From Bacillota bacterium (lineage in GTDB: Bacteria > Bacillota > Clostridia > Lachnospirales > Lachnospiraceae): a stretch of 64,000 nucleotides of DNA. The stretch covers positions 38,699-102,698 of the forward strand of contig JAEZGY010000036.1 in NCBI GenBank assembly GCA_023416695.1. The letters are read 5' to 3'. Below the pieces are notes generated by a model. The model made no database searches. It was given only the letters and a program-made list of their open reading frames with translations, and was not told the DNA's origin. Below are positions 7,978 to 16,656 of this stretch, piece after piece (within the stretch, counting starts at the first letter, position 1; each line of letters opens with the position of its first letter). A program made the translations under genes and the position numbers.

Positions 7978-10203
7978 TTATTTTAAGTTTAATTTGGCTA
8001 AAGCATCGGCAAATGGATTATTCAGAGGAGCATCCTCCTTTTTCTGTTGCTTTAAATATTTTTGTACATCCCTCTTGCTAACACCGGCGCCTTCCTTTTT
8101 CCTACGCTCTGTAAAGCTATCTAGTTTTTCTCGATATCCACAGCTACATTGGAACACCTTATTTTCCTTGCCATACAGTTCCATTCGCTTATGGCACTTT
8201 GGACATCTTGCGTTACTACTTCTAGAAACAGTTTCTCGATATCCGCATTCTCTATCCTGACATACATGAAGAGTCGCGTTTTTACCCTTTACTAACAATA
8301 GACGATTTCCACATTCCGGACACTTATGATTGGTTAGGTTATCATGACGAAAATTCTTATCCCCTGCCTTGATCTCATCTATTAAGGCATTGGCATAATC
8401 CCTAATCTCTAGCTTAAAATGTTCTCGCTTAAGGCTTCCTTTGGCAATTAAACTTAGTTTATTCTCCCAAGTGGCGGTAAGCTCTGGCTTCTTTAAATCC
8501 TCTGGCACTAATTCTAATAGCTGCTTTCCTTTACTCGTAATATAAATATCCTTGCCTCTCTTTTCAACAAGGAAACTAGAAAATAACTTTTCTATAATAT
8601 CTGCTCTAGTGGCAACGGTTCCTAATCCACCTGTCTCATTAAGTGTCTTAATGGTTTCCTTATCCTGATTCTTTAGGAAATTATGAGGATGTTCCATAGC
8701 AGTAAGCAAGGTGGCCTCATTAAAAGGTGCTGGAGGATTCGTCTTCCCTTCCGTCATCACAAGTTCCTCTAGGCATAAGTGATCGCCCTTTTTCATCTCA
8801 GAAATAAGTGCGACATCATCCTTACCACTTATTGCATCTTCCTCTTCTTCTCCTTTAGAGTCTTCCTGTTCATAAACTGCTTTCCACCCTTGTTTCTTTA
8901 ACACATTTACCTTAGTCACAAAGGTCTCTCCACCAATATCAAGGTCCATGCTAACTTGGCTATATTCATAATCAGGAGATAAGGTGGAAAAAAACCTCCT
9001 AACTACTAGGTCATAGATCTTTCGCTCTTCATTGGTCATGTTAGAAAGCTGTACATATTGCTCCGTAGGAATAATAGCGTGATGATCACTGACCTTCTGA
9101 TTATTTACATAGACTGCCTTAGCACTAAAACTCTTTGTTATAAGGCCATTTCCGATTTGGCGATAAGGGCCTACACTACAAGCTTTTAGTCTCTCCTTTA
9201 AACTATCTACAATATCACTGCTAAGGTAACGAGAATCCGTTCTCGGATAGGTAAGAACCTTATGATTCTCATATAACCGCTGCATAATATTTAATGTTTC
9301 CTTAGCAGAAAAGCCATACCGATTGTTAGCATCTCTCTGAAGCTCTGTTAAATCATAAAACAGTGGTGAGGGTTTTTTCTTATCCCGCATCGTAATCTCT
9401 TTGATTACAACCTCCCTGGACTTAAGACTCTCTAATAACTGCTCTACTCTTTGCTTATCAAAACTTCTGGTACTATTAGACTTCTTATCTACATAAAGAC
9501 AGGTAAGAGTATTCTTTGAGTTACTATTTGACAAACTAACTCTAGCCTTTAAGCCATAATAAGCTCTTGGAACAAAATCCCGAATCTCTTCTTCTCTTTT
9601 TGCAATCATAGTAAGAGTAGGTGTCTGCACTCGACCACAGGATAGACTTGCATTGTATTTACAGGTAAGAGCCCTGGTAGCATTAATTCCAACTAGCCAG
9701 TCTGCCTCAGCCCTAGAAAGAGCTGCATAATATAAGTTATCATACTCTCTGCCCTCACGTAAATTGGCAAAGCCCTCTTTGATTGCCTTATCTGTTACAG
9801 AGGAAATCCAGAGACGTTTGAGAGGCTTTCTTACTCCTGACTTAGTTAAGATTAAACGGGCTACTAGTTCTCCCTCTCTACCAGCATCTGTTGCAATAAT
9901 AATCTGCCCAACGTCTTCTCTCTTTAGTTGTGCTTTTACTGCTTGATACTGTTTGGAGGTTTGCCTTATTACCTCTAACTGCAAGTTATCTGGAAGCATC
10001 GGAAGATCAGATAATCTCCACTCCTTATACTTAGCATCATACCTTTCTGGATCTGACAAAGTAACTAGGTGCCCTAGCGCCCAGGTGACAATGTAGGTAT
10101 CCCCTTCTAATGCTCCATTTATCTTCTTATTGCACTTTAACACACGGGCAATATCTCGCCCTACCGATGGTTTTTCTGCAATTACTACTGTCTTTTTACT
10201 CAT
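7978..10203 (-). CDS. topB: DNA topoisomerase III (type IA)
   Basis: A 741-residue type IA topoisomerase, normal length for TopB, which relaxes negatively supercoiled DNA and decatenates replication or recombination intermediates. The TOPRIM domain is at the N-terminus (VVIAEKPSVGRDIARVL; ATDAGREGELVARLI). The active-site tyrosine lies in VLTYPRTDSRYL, and the toroidal core follows (SCGRVQTPTLTMI; HHAIIPTEQ; GLGTVATRADIIEKLF). The C-terminus carries two zinc-ribbon-like modules (CPECGNRLLL...CQDRECGY; CPKCHKRMEL...CSCGY), commoner in Firmicute TopB proteins than in E. coli. Ribosome site GCGAGGAGTACAAAA precedes the ATG. It is transcribed alone, with a terminator at 7915-7952 and a TATAAT at 10239-10244. 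Confidence 0.95.
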   Translation of the reverse strand: MSKKTVVIAEKPSVGRDIARVLKCNKKINGALEGDTYIVTWALGHLVTLSDPERYDAKYKEWRLSDLPMLPDNLQLEVIRQTSKQYQAVKAQLKREDVGQIIIATDAGREGELVARLILTKSGVRKPLKRLWISSVTDKAIKEGFANLREGREYDNLYYAALSRAEADWLVGINATRALTCKYNASLSCGRVQTPTLTMIAKREEEIRDFVPRAYYGLKARVSLSNSNSKNTLTCLYVDKKSNSTRSFDKQRVEQLLESLKSREVVIKEITMRDKKKPSPLFYDLTELQRDANNRYGFSAKETLNIMQRLYENHKVLTYPRTDSRYLSSDIVDSLKERLKACSVGPYRQIGNGLITKSFSAKAVYVNNQKVSDHHAIIPTEQYVQLSNMTNEERKIYDLVVRRFFSTLSPDYEYSQVSMDLDIGGETFVTKVNVLKKQGWKAVYEQEDSKGEEEEDAISGKDDVALISEMKKGDHLCLEELVMTEGKTNPPAPFNEATLLTAMEHPHNFLKNQDKETIKTLNETGGLGTVATRADIIEKLFSSFLVEKRGKDIYITSKGKQLLELVPEDLKKPELTATWENKLSLIAKGSLKREHFKLEIRDYANALIDEIKAGDKNFRHDNLTNHKCPECGNRLLLVKGKNATLHVCQDRECGYRETVSRSSNARCPKCHKRMELYGKENKVFQCSCGYREKLDSFTERRKKEGAGVSKRDVQKYLKQQKKEDAPLNNPFADALAKLNLK

Positions 10204-10238
10204 TTTTGTACTCCTCGCTATTTCATACGCTATTGTAT

Positions 10239-10244
10239 ATTATA
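10239..10244 (-). promoter_or_regulatory. -10 element of the topB promoter
   Basis: TATAAT on the minus strand, 35 bases before the topB ATG. The -35 is poor (TTGTGT at 16-base spacing), so only the -10 is well supported. Confidence 0.5.
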
Positions 10245-10304
10245 CACAGATTGCAGGAAAACACAAAATACTTCTATTCTACTCATCTTCATCGTATAAC
10301 GAAT

Positions 10305-10565
10305 TTAGTTTTTTTCCAAACTACGACAAATTCTATGACCTCGTATAAAAAAGTAAATAGCGGAAACGATTAAGATACCTGCACACACAATCCCTTCAGG
10401 AGCTTTTAATATATTATATAAAGTAATAGCTGCAACAATCATACTAACAACTGTTCTCATATAGGATAAATGTGTCCGTTCGTTAGCTAACCTTGTACGA
10501 TCCACAGCCAGCCAATCATTTAGTGTCAATTCATCTGGATGTTTGTAAATACCTTGTATCTTCAC
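10305..10565 (-). CDS. DUF202 small membrane protein
   Basis: An 86-residue protein with the DUF202 signature: a soluble start followed by LAVDRTRLANERTHLSYMRT, then two hydrophobic segments (VVSMIVAAITLYNIL and IVCAGILIVSAIYFFI) separated by a short loop, and a basic tail. DUF202 domains occur alone in bacteria and at the C-terminus of fungal VTC polyphosphate polymerase subunits; the function of the bacterial single-domain form is unknown. It follows the ABC permease gene by 21 bases and may be the last gene of that transcript. Family assignment is good, function is open. Confidence 0.8.
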   Translation of the reverse strand: MKIQGIYKHPDELTLNDWLAVDRTRLANERTHLSYMRTVVSMIVAAITLYNILKAPEGIVCAGILIVSAIYFFIRGHRICRSLEKN

Positions 10566-10586
10566 ATTATTTCCCCCTTTCCCAAA

Positions 10587-11375
10587 CTATACACTTAAAT
10601 CTTTTTTTGAGTATTTTACATAGGCAAGTACTATACTAGCAATAGTAATCACTAGTCCAATCATTAAATACTCAATTGGTATAGAGGTATCTTTAAACAC
10701 AGTGGCTGCATCACTATAGTAAAATGGTGTAATGAAATGTATATGTTCTACTGATTTAGAGGCATTACCAAATAGGTGAAGAAAATACAAAATAAGAGAG
10801 ATACCTATTCCTATACCAATATTTAATTTTCTCATATAGGAGGAGATAGCAAAGCAAATAGCACCAATTTGAAGATGCATAATAAGCTGAGCTAAGTGAA
10901 ATAGTAATAATTTATTCCACTCAACATTTTCTCCTATGATTGCTATGCCTATTAAGCTCCAAAGTAAGCAAAGAATATTGAAAGTAACAATAAGAGAACC
11001 AGCTGCAAATAGTTTTTGTGTAATAAAGTATTTTCTACTATTTGGTGTAACATAGATATATTCTGTGGTATGATATGCCTCTTCCTTAGCAAGCATGCCT
11101 GCTCCTAAGACTGCTGCAAACATAGAGCCACCAAGAGATAGCATCGCACCAGCTTCTATCCCATAAAACCCCATTACATTCCCCATCTGAAGAGTCTCCA
11201 TATTAAACATCGAACTTAAGGCTCCAAGGTTGGCATACATATCTGTCATATTATCCAACTCACCTTTCATTGTGGGGAAAATAAGTAGCATAACGAAAGC
11301 CATTCCACCTACAGAGGTACTCCAAATCAGAAGAGACTTAATATTCATTTTAAATTCATGCTTAAAAAATGTCAT
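10587..11375 (-). CDS. ABC-2 type exporter permease
   Basis: A 262-residue integral membrane protein with about six hydrophobic segments (LLIWSTSVGGMAFVMLLIF; LIVTFNILCLLWSLIGIAII; LMIGLVITIASIVLAYV) and the ABC-2 loop KEEAYHTTEYIYVTPNSRKY. It starts immediately after the stop of the ATPase gene (11376), so the two are translationally linked and form a two-component exporter. Substrate unknown; this class often exports peptides, antibiotics or lipids. Confidence 0.85.
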   Translation of the reverse strand: MTFFKHEFKMNIKSLLIWSTSVGGMAFVMLLIFPTMKGELDNMTDMYANLGALSSMFNMETLQMGNVMGFYGIEAGAMLSLGGSMFAAVLGAGMLAKEEAYHTTEYIYVTPNSRKYFITQKLFAAGSLIVTFNILCLLWSLIGIAIIGENVEWNKLLLFHLAQLIMHLQIGAICFAISSYMRKLNIGIGIGISLILYFLHLFGNASKSVEHIHFITPFYYSDAATVFKDTSIPIEYLMIGLVITIASIVLAYVKYSKKDLSV

Positions 11376-12251
11376 TTATATCTCCTCCTTTTCATAGAAA
11401 TGCATAAATATTTCCTCTAAGCTAGGATCTGTGATGCTAAGGTCCTGGAAAGGAACACCATTAAGAGCACTGACTAAATCTTTAGGATGACCTTTATATA
11501 AGAAATTAAATTCATCATTTTGCTGCTTAACATCTACAATAAGACCAAGGTTCGGTAATTTGCTAATACCCTTGATACTTACTCGTTTCATGTTGGTTTT
11601 TGCTAGTTCCTCTACAAAACCACTTACAACTAACTTCCCTTCTTTTATAATGGCAGCTTTCTTACAATGTTCCTGTACCTCTGCTAAAACGTGGGAAGAA
11701 AGAAAAATGGTTGCTCCTTTTTCATTTCTCTCTTTAAGTTCAGCAAAAAACTCTTTTTGCATCAATGGATCCAAACCAGAGGTAGGCTCATCTAAGATTA
11801 GAAGTCTAGGATTATGCTGCATAGCACATACGATACTAACCTTTCTTCTATTACCAAGACTTAAATCTTCAATTTTCTTCTTTGTATCAATCTGAAAACG
11901 CTCACAAAGTCTTAACGCTGTTTCAGAGCAATCCTTCCTATGTAAATCTGCAGCTATTTTGATAATACTCTCCACTTTTAATTGCCCATAGAACTGTGCT
12001 TCCGAAGGCATGTATCCAATCTCCTTTAAGATGCTTTTACCGTCCGTAGTACAATCCTTCCCATATATGTAGCCTTTTCCTTCAGTTGGCTTAATCATTC
12101 CTAAAAGCAACCTAATAGTCGTACTTTTACCCGCCCCATTAGGACCGATAAACCCAAAGATATCGCCCTCTTCAACAATCAAATTACTATTAAGAATTCC
12201 TCTTGCTTTCCCATAATATTTCGTTAGATTCTTAGTTTCAATAGCATTCAT
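11376..12251 (-). CDS. ABC exporter ATP-binding protein
   Basis: ATPase partner of the 10587-11375 permease. It has Walker A (GPNGAGKST), Q-loop, the signature LSLGNRRK (a variant of LSGGQ), Walker B (LLILDEPTSGLDP) and the switch histidine (FLSSHVLAEVQEH). The C-terminal 80 residues are the accessory domain seen in antibiotic-type exporters. Homology begins at MNAIETKNLTKYYG, so I place the start at 12251. The frame extends upstream to a GTG at 12326 without a convincing ribosome site. A strong AAAGGGGG at 12288-12295 lies too far upstream of 12251 and is close to an out-of-frame GTG that opens a 7-codon frame ending just before this ATG. The true start is uncertain. Confidence 0.85.
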   Translation of the reverse strand: MNAIETKNLTKYYGKARGILNSNLIVEEGDIFGFIGPNGAGKSTTIRLLLGMIKPTEGKGYIYGKDCTTDGKSILKEIGYMPSEAQFYGQLKVESIIKIAADLHRKDCSETALRLCERFQIDTKKKIEDLSLGNRRKVSIVCAMQHNPRLLILDEPTSGLDPLMQKEFFAELKERNEKGATIFLSSHVLAEVQEHCKKAAIIKEGKLVVSGFVEELAKTNMKRVSIKGISKLPNLGLIVDVKQQNDEFNFLYKGHPKDLVSALNGVPFQDLSITDPSLEEIFMHFYEKEEI

Positions 12252-12377
12252 ATGTTCTAATGTTTTCGCAAGGAAAACACAACCCCCTTTCAACTTTATA
12301 AACTTATCATATATCATAATTCCCACTTATACCATATATGTTTTCCAATTTTATTATTTTCTAATACTCCTATGAAA

Positions 12378-12420
12378 GTATAAAAGAGAGACTCCTCCAT
12401 ATAGAAACCAGTCTCTCTTT
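12378..12420 (-). terminator. Terminator of the four-helix protein gene
   Basis: Perfect 11-bp stem AAAGAGAGACT / AGTCTCTCTTT (12383-12393, 12410-12420) followed on the minus strand by TTTTATA, just after the stop at 12434. Confidence 0.8.
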
Positions 12421-12433
12421 ACGAACTTATAAT

Positions 12434-12868
12434 TTATAAAAACTCTCTTAAGTCTATCATTAGTTTTTCTTCTACTTTAATAATCTCTCTAGTTAATTCC
12501 TTTGCTTCTTCATCTGCCTCGGCATATTCATTAAGATATTTACAAAGAGATTTAATACCCATATTACAACCGTCTATCATCAAGTCCGCAATCTCTTGAT
12601 CTCCAGGATGCTGCATCATCTTCCAGTTTGTTTTCATATACGACATAGCCTTGGCAATAGGATTTGGGTCTTTCTCAGAGTCATGATGCTTATTTAGTAA
12701 CACATGAGTCTGGTCTCCTAATTTCTCATGAGTCGTTTTACTCTCTACAATTAAATTTTTTAATTTTTCACATTTAATTTTATCCATCACCTCATCAAAG
12801 GAAGTAACGGCCATTTTTACTCCTGCATTACATTCTTTTAATAAATCAATTGTATTTTGTTCTGACAT
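12434..12868 (-). CDS. DUF2383/PA2169-type four-helix-bundle protein
   Basis: A 144-residue all-helical soluble protein (LLKECNAGVKMAVTSFDEVM; SKTTHEKLGDQTHVLLNKH; DLMIDGCNMGIKSLCKYLNE; LTREIIKVEEKLMIDLREFL) with the length and helix pattern of the DUF2383 ferritin-like family. The usual stress-related relatives carry metal ligands on the bundle; here candidate His and Glu residues occur in helices 2 and 4, but I cannot assign a site. It is monocistronic, with its own terminator, and divergent from the phospholipase-like gene at 13004. Assignment is by overall pattern, so moderate. Confidence 0.55.
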   Translation of the reverse strand: MSEQNTIDLLKECNAGVKMAVTSFDEVMDKIKCEKLKNLIVESKTTHEKLGDQTHVLLNKHHDSEKDPNPIAKAMSYMKTNWKMMQHPGDQEIADLMIDGCNMGIKSLCKYLNEYAEADEEAKELTREIIKVEEKLMIDLREFL

Positions 12869-13003
12869 ACTAACATCCTTTCTATCTATTTCTTTTCTTT
12901 AATAGATTCTCCATATTTCTCACCTTTAATTCCCTTAATGATTAATTTAAGAAAACAAATACTAATATTAGAATCATTAAATATTTCTAAGATAAGGAGC
13001 CCT

Positions 13004-13885
13004 ATGATGAAAAAAATTTTTATTCTTACTGGTATCCTAATGATTTTTCTTGAAATGAAAACCATCCCTGTGTGCGCATGGGGAAGTAGCAAGCATCAAG
13101 AGTTGGTGGAAAATAACAGTAGTTATGGAAATCTTACACCTTCTCAAATTAAACTAACCAGTTATTGTGCAGTCTTAGCAGATGATAAAGCTTTTCGAGG
13201 TGGAGGTCTCCATGGTACCAGTAACTATGTAAAAAACCTGGAGTTTTTATATACTTGTGCTTACAATTTAAAAAACAATGTAAAGGACCCCATCACTTCA
13301 GCCTTAGATACAAACTATAATGACCCTATTTATAAGAAATTATATGAAAAGATAAACCTTCTGTTATCCAAAAAATTATTACCTGGGGAGGAAGAAAAAA
13401 GTAACTCGGCCAAAGCTGCTAAAGTGCTTGGTTTCGCCTGCCACCTAGCAGGTGACATCTACGCACACAGAACCATCGTACCAGTAGATGCTGACAAAGA
13501 ACTATTTGAAAAAACATGGGATAGGTGGATAGCCAATATTCAATACACAAAGGATGCAAAAAAAGACAAGCTACCTACCTTTGGGATGCTATTTGGGAAT
13601 GCATTAGAAGAAAACGGACAAGGTCGTTTACTCATTAAGGAAGGCAAAGCCTCCTTCCTTTCCATTAAAGGATGGGCTGCCCAAGCTAAAAAGGGAGAGA
13701 ATTATACGCTATATATTGCAAGAGCTTTTGAAGATAACCCTGAGTTTTATAACGAACGTTACGAAAAAGGTGCCATGGAGCTAACAAAGAATCTTCTCAC
13801 ACTGTATGGGGAAAACCGTAGCTTTGATGATAAATTCGTTTTTAACACCAGTTGCTTACTTCCGCTACAACCTGCCGAACGTTAA
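13004..13885 (+). CDS. Exported zinc-dependent phospholipase C-like protein
   Basis: Start chosen at 13004 because AAGGAGCCCT precedes ATGATG and a signal peptide begins there (MMKKIFILTGILMIFLEMKT, cleavage near VCAWG). The mature protein would begin close to Trp in CAWGSSKHQ, as in clostridial alpha-toxin and Bacillus PLC, where Trp1 ligates zinc. A second candidate site is CHLAGDIYAHRT, resembling the HxxxD ligand pair of the family, and GLHGTSNY may supply another histidine. The spacing to the later histidine differs from B. cereus PLC, and the protein lacks a C2/PLAT domain. It may therefore be a distant relative with another lipid or ester substrate. Secreted; 293 residues. Confidence 0.5.
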   Translation: MMKKIFILTGILMIFLEMKTIPVCAWGSSKHQELVENNSSYGNLTPSQIKLTSYCAVLADDKAFRGGGLHGTSNYVKNLEFLYTCAYNLKNNVKDPITSALDTNYNDPIYKKLYEKINLLLSKKLLPGEEEKSNSAKAAKVLGFACHLAGDIYAHRTIVPVDADKELFEKTWDRWIANIQYTKDAKKDKLPTFGMLFGNALEENGQGRLLIKEGKASFLSIKGWAAQAKKGENYTLYIARAFEDNPEFYNERYEKGAMELTKNLLTLYGENRSFDDKFVFNTSCLLPLQPAER

Positions 13886-13897
13886 TTTTATATACAA

Positions 13898-13950
13898 AAG
13901 AGAAGGACTTAATGATAATGATGATTTAGCATTAAATCCTTCTCTTGTTA
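13898..13950 (+). terminator. Hairpin after the phospholipase-like gene
   Basis: AAGAGAAGGA (13898-13907) pairs with TCCTTCTCTT (13937-13946) and the stem continues with TTAATG/CATTAA. The following T-run is weak (GTTACATC), so termination is likely but not certain. Confidence 0.5.
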
Positions 13951-14039
13951 CATCTCTACCTATCAAATATATCCATATATATCCATGTTGTTGTGCATAT
14001 TTAACAAAAACAATGTCTTTTTTTTGTATGTATTTTACG

Positions 14040-14068
14040 TTGTAAAAACTCTAAAAGGAATGTATAAT
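14040..14068 (+). promoter_or_regulatory. Promoter of the 14110 gene
   Basis: TTGTAA (14040-14045), 17 bases, TATAAT (14063-14068). It is 41 bases upstream of the ATG at 14110. Confidence 0.65.
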
Positions 14069-14109
14069 TTCGTCAGTTTAACACTCTTTAGAAACGCAGG
14101 TGGTTAATT

Positions 14110-14472
14110 ATGTTAACTGGTTTACTTCATAATCCTGTATTTTTTATCGTGCTAATTGGATTAATACTACTTACCCTATTCATTGTACATATAGAGAGAC
14201 TACACATGGCTCACAAATCTCTAGATGTAGATAAAACCAATCCAGTATACCATGTACTAGAAAGTGCAGAACACAAGAATTGTCGACTTATCTTCTGTCA
14301 AGCAGATTATTTTAGAGAATTCGGAAACATGTTAGAATGTAATATACATAACGTAGATAAGGAATGGGTACATGTGACCTATCCAATTAACGCAGAGGAT
14401 GATATCCATAAAATTATTAGCATGGATAAAATCTCTTCTGTTGAATTTATTGATGATATTATTGCAAGCTAA
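14110..14472 (+). CDS. Small membrane-anchored protein of unknown function
   Basis: A 120-residue protein with one N-terminal transmembrane helix (FFIVLIGLILLTLFIVHI) followed by a basic residue cluster and a soluble domain of about 85 residues with mixed alpha/beta pattern (NCRLIFCQADYFREFGNMLE; EWVHVTYPINAEDD; MDKISSVEFIDD). The soluble part most likely faces the cytoplasm. It has its own promoter, an AGGTGG ribosome site and a strong terminator, so it is a real single-gene unit. I do not recognise the family. Confidence 0.7.
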   Translation: MLTGLLHNPVFFIVLIGLILLTLFIVHIERLHMAHKSLDVDKTNPVYHVLESAEHKNCRLIFCQADYFREFGNMLECNIHNVDKEWVHVTYPINAEDDIHKIISMDKISSVEFIDDIIAS

Positions 14473-14482
14473 AAAAGTTTAA

Positions 14483-14520
14483 GGGGCTATCACCTTATGT
14501 GATATGCCCCTTTTATTTTT
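14483..14520 (+). terminator. Terminator of the 14110 gene
   Basis: GGGGC/GCCCC and ATCAC/GTGAT stem (14483-14510) followed by TTTTATTTTT. The convergent gene ends at 14533 and may use the reverse side. Confidence 0.85.
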
Positions 14521-14532
14521 CTTACAAGTTTA

Positions 14533-16641
14533 CTAATTGTTTGTAGAAATTCCCTCCGTTTCAATAATAAACTTAACACTGCATTCCATATCTTCATTGG
14601 CGCCTGAGTATGTATGATAAGACTGATCCGCTTTAACAATTGCTACTAGTTTATCTTTGATTTGTTCAAAGTTCGTATTTACTGCCTCTGTAATCTTATC
14701 TATCGCTTTCTCCTTAAACTGTTTGGTTCCATCATAAAGTGTCCTAGCTCCTTCTTGTAATTTTAAAGAGCTTTCCTCTAAAGAGCCAATACCATCGGAA
14801 AGTGCATTAACACCTTGACTATAAGTTAATATAGCTGTTTTAAACTTACTATAGCCACTAGCAAGATTTAAAAGACCTCCATCTAATGTGCTGGCTCCAA
14901 AGGAGAGAGCTTTCATATTCTTTGCTATTGTTTGGGCACCACTATCAATATCACCAGCTCCATTATTTAAGACAACTAGCCCACTTTGTAGTTTACGATT
15001 GGCATCGTACATAGTAAAAACACCCTGAGCTGCAACTGATGCTGCACTTGCTAAACTACTCGTTCCTTCATTTAAGGTATCTACCTGTTTCATCATATCT
15101 TTATTATCAATACCATCTTTCATCTGCTGCAATGCTTGGTTTGCACCATTTAATGCTGCAATACTAGTCTCTAAAGTTTTGCCACCTAAGGTAGCATTGG
15201 CTAGTATCTGTTGCTCTATAGAAGTTAAGCTCTCACCAGTCTTTAACTTACCTGCAATAGTAGTTAGTATAGTAATCTGGGCTGTGTTTGTTTTAATAGA
15301 CTCAGTTATCATTGTATACATACTATCTAAACCAGTATTCAGTGTGGTTACCCCACTATTGATAGCTGTAGCGCCAGCAGATAATTCTGTCATTCCCTGC
15401 TTTAATCCTTTTGCTTTACTATTCCCCTCATAGGCAGCCACTAACTCATCAATGGCATCTTTTGTTTTGGTAATTCCATTTGCCACCTTAGTCGTGCCTG
15501 TGCTTAACTTAGAGGTAGCACTATGAAGTAACTTGGCACCTTGAGTCAATTTACTGCTGCCTGCCTTTGCCGATGCAATACCATATGCAATAGTATTTGC
15601 TGCATCCTCTATCTTTGGAGAGTTCACGGCTAGCTTAGTTGCACCTGTATTAAGCTCCTTTACTCCTGTAACTAGATCTCCCATATATTTATATAATTCT
15701 TCTGTTCCATTTACGATTTTGTCGTAACTAGAGGTCATTTCTTCTAATTTTCCCTTCAGCTTCTCTATACCATTGATTTGAGTGACATCAATATCACCTA
15801 AAAGATTATTCAGTACTACAGACAGCGTCATGCTTAATTCAAAATCTGTCACATCTGCTTCTATTTCAACAGTACTTGGAATATCTATCCCACCTAAGAC
15901 ATCATCCATACCACTTAAAAGACATTCTTTCACACCTGGTAGGGCAATCCCAGCTACAATCGTATGCTTACCATCACTAATTACCTTTCCGTTGGTTACT
16001 GTTACATTGGTAAATTTTTTACTATCCAGTAGAGTCCCACCTAGCACAGCAAATGGAACTACAGTCTCTACCTTCTTACCATCTACTGTAACCACTTGCT
16101 TCTTCATATTGGTATAATCCATACGAATTTTCATATGACCAGTTTTTCCAGCAAGCTCTCTAGGACTCATTTCTTTTCCATCTAAGGTATATGTAATCTT
16201 TAACTTAACAGGAAGTTCCTCTTTAGAGGTGCCCTGATAGTATATATCTGCGCCATTGGCCGCCCAATTAAGTGTATTCCCTTGAGCTGTATAAGTTTCT
16301 TCCCCTTTTACATTGACAATATCCCTTAAGCTACTGGTATCGGTTATTACTAAAGAGCCATTACCGTTCTTAAGCCAATTGCTTACAATAATACTTCTCG
16401 TTGTTCCACTAGCATCCGCATTTACATATACAGTTTCCTCCTTTGATACAACTGTTTTCCGTTTAGCCAAAGAACTTGTATAGGATATCCCTGATGAAGA
16501 AATCTTCTTATTATTAATATTCTTACAAGATGCACCCACTCTATTATCACTATTAGATTGACATCCCACCATACTTGAAATCACTAGTAATGCAGAAATT
16601 GCTACAGCCACTATTTTATTATATTTCCTATTATGATTCAA
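14533..16641 (-). CDS. Heptad-repeat lipoprotein (YhgE/Pip-like), partner of the MMPL exporter
   Basis: A 702-residue exported protein. TTG start at 16641 with AAGGAGGGG at normal spacing. The signal peptide is of lipoprotein type (VISSMVGC). Residues 60-260 form a beta-rich domain with LPVKLKITYTLDGKEMSP. Residues 260-690 are a long series of L-x-x-G heptads (LNTGATKLA; LTQGAKLLHSATSKLSTGTT; INSGVTTLNTGLDSM), the X-X-X-Leu-X-X-Gly repeat of YhgE/Pip proteins that usually accompany MMPL pumps. No C-terminal YhgE permease domain is present. It follows the MMPL gene by 15 bases and probably forms an extracytoplasmic extension of that pump. Confidence 0.75.
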   Translation of the reverse strand: MNHNRKYNKIVAVAISALLVISSMVGCQSNSDNRVGASCKNINNKKISSSGISYTSSLAKRKTVVSKEETVYVNADASGTTRSIIVSNWLKNGNGSLVITDTSSLRDIVNVKGEETYTAQGNTLNWAANGADIYYQGTSKEELPVKLKITYTLDGKEMSPRELAGKTGHMKIRMDYTNMKKQVVTVDGKKVETVVPFAVLGGTLLDSKKFTNVTVTNGKVISDGKHTIVAGIALPGVKECLLSGMDDVLGGIDIPSTVEIEADVTDFELSMTLSVVLNNLLGDIDVTQINGIEKLKGKLEEMTSSYDKIVNGTEELYKYMGDLVTGVKELNTGATKLAVNSPKIEDAANTIAYGIASAKAGSSKLTQGAKLLHSATSKLSTGTTKVANGITKTKDAIDELVAAYEGNSKAKGLKQGMTELSAGATAINSGVTTLNTGLDSMYTMITESIKTNTAQITILTTIAGKLKTGESLTSIEQQILANATLGGKTLETSIAALNGANQALQQMKDGIDNKDMMKQVDTLNEGTSSLASAASVAAQGVFTMYDANRKLQSGLVVLNNGAGDIDSGAQTIAKNMKALSFGASTLDGGLLNLASGYSKFKTAILTYSQGVNALSDGIGSLEESSLKLQEGARTLYDGTKQFKEKAIDKITEAVNTNFEQIKDKLVAIVKADQSYHTYSGANEDMECSVKFIIETEGISTNN

Positions 16642-16656
16642 ATTAACCCCTCCTTA

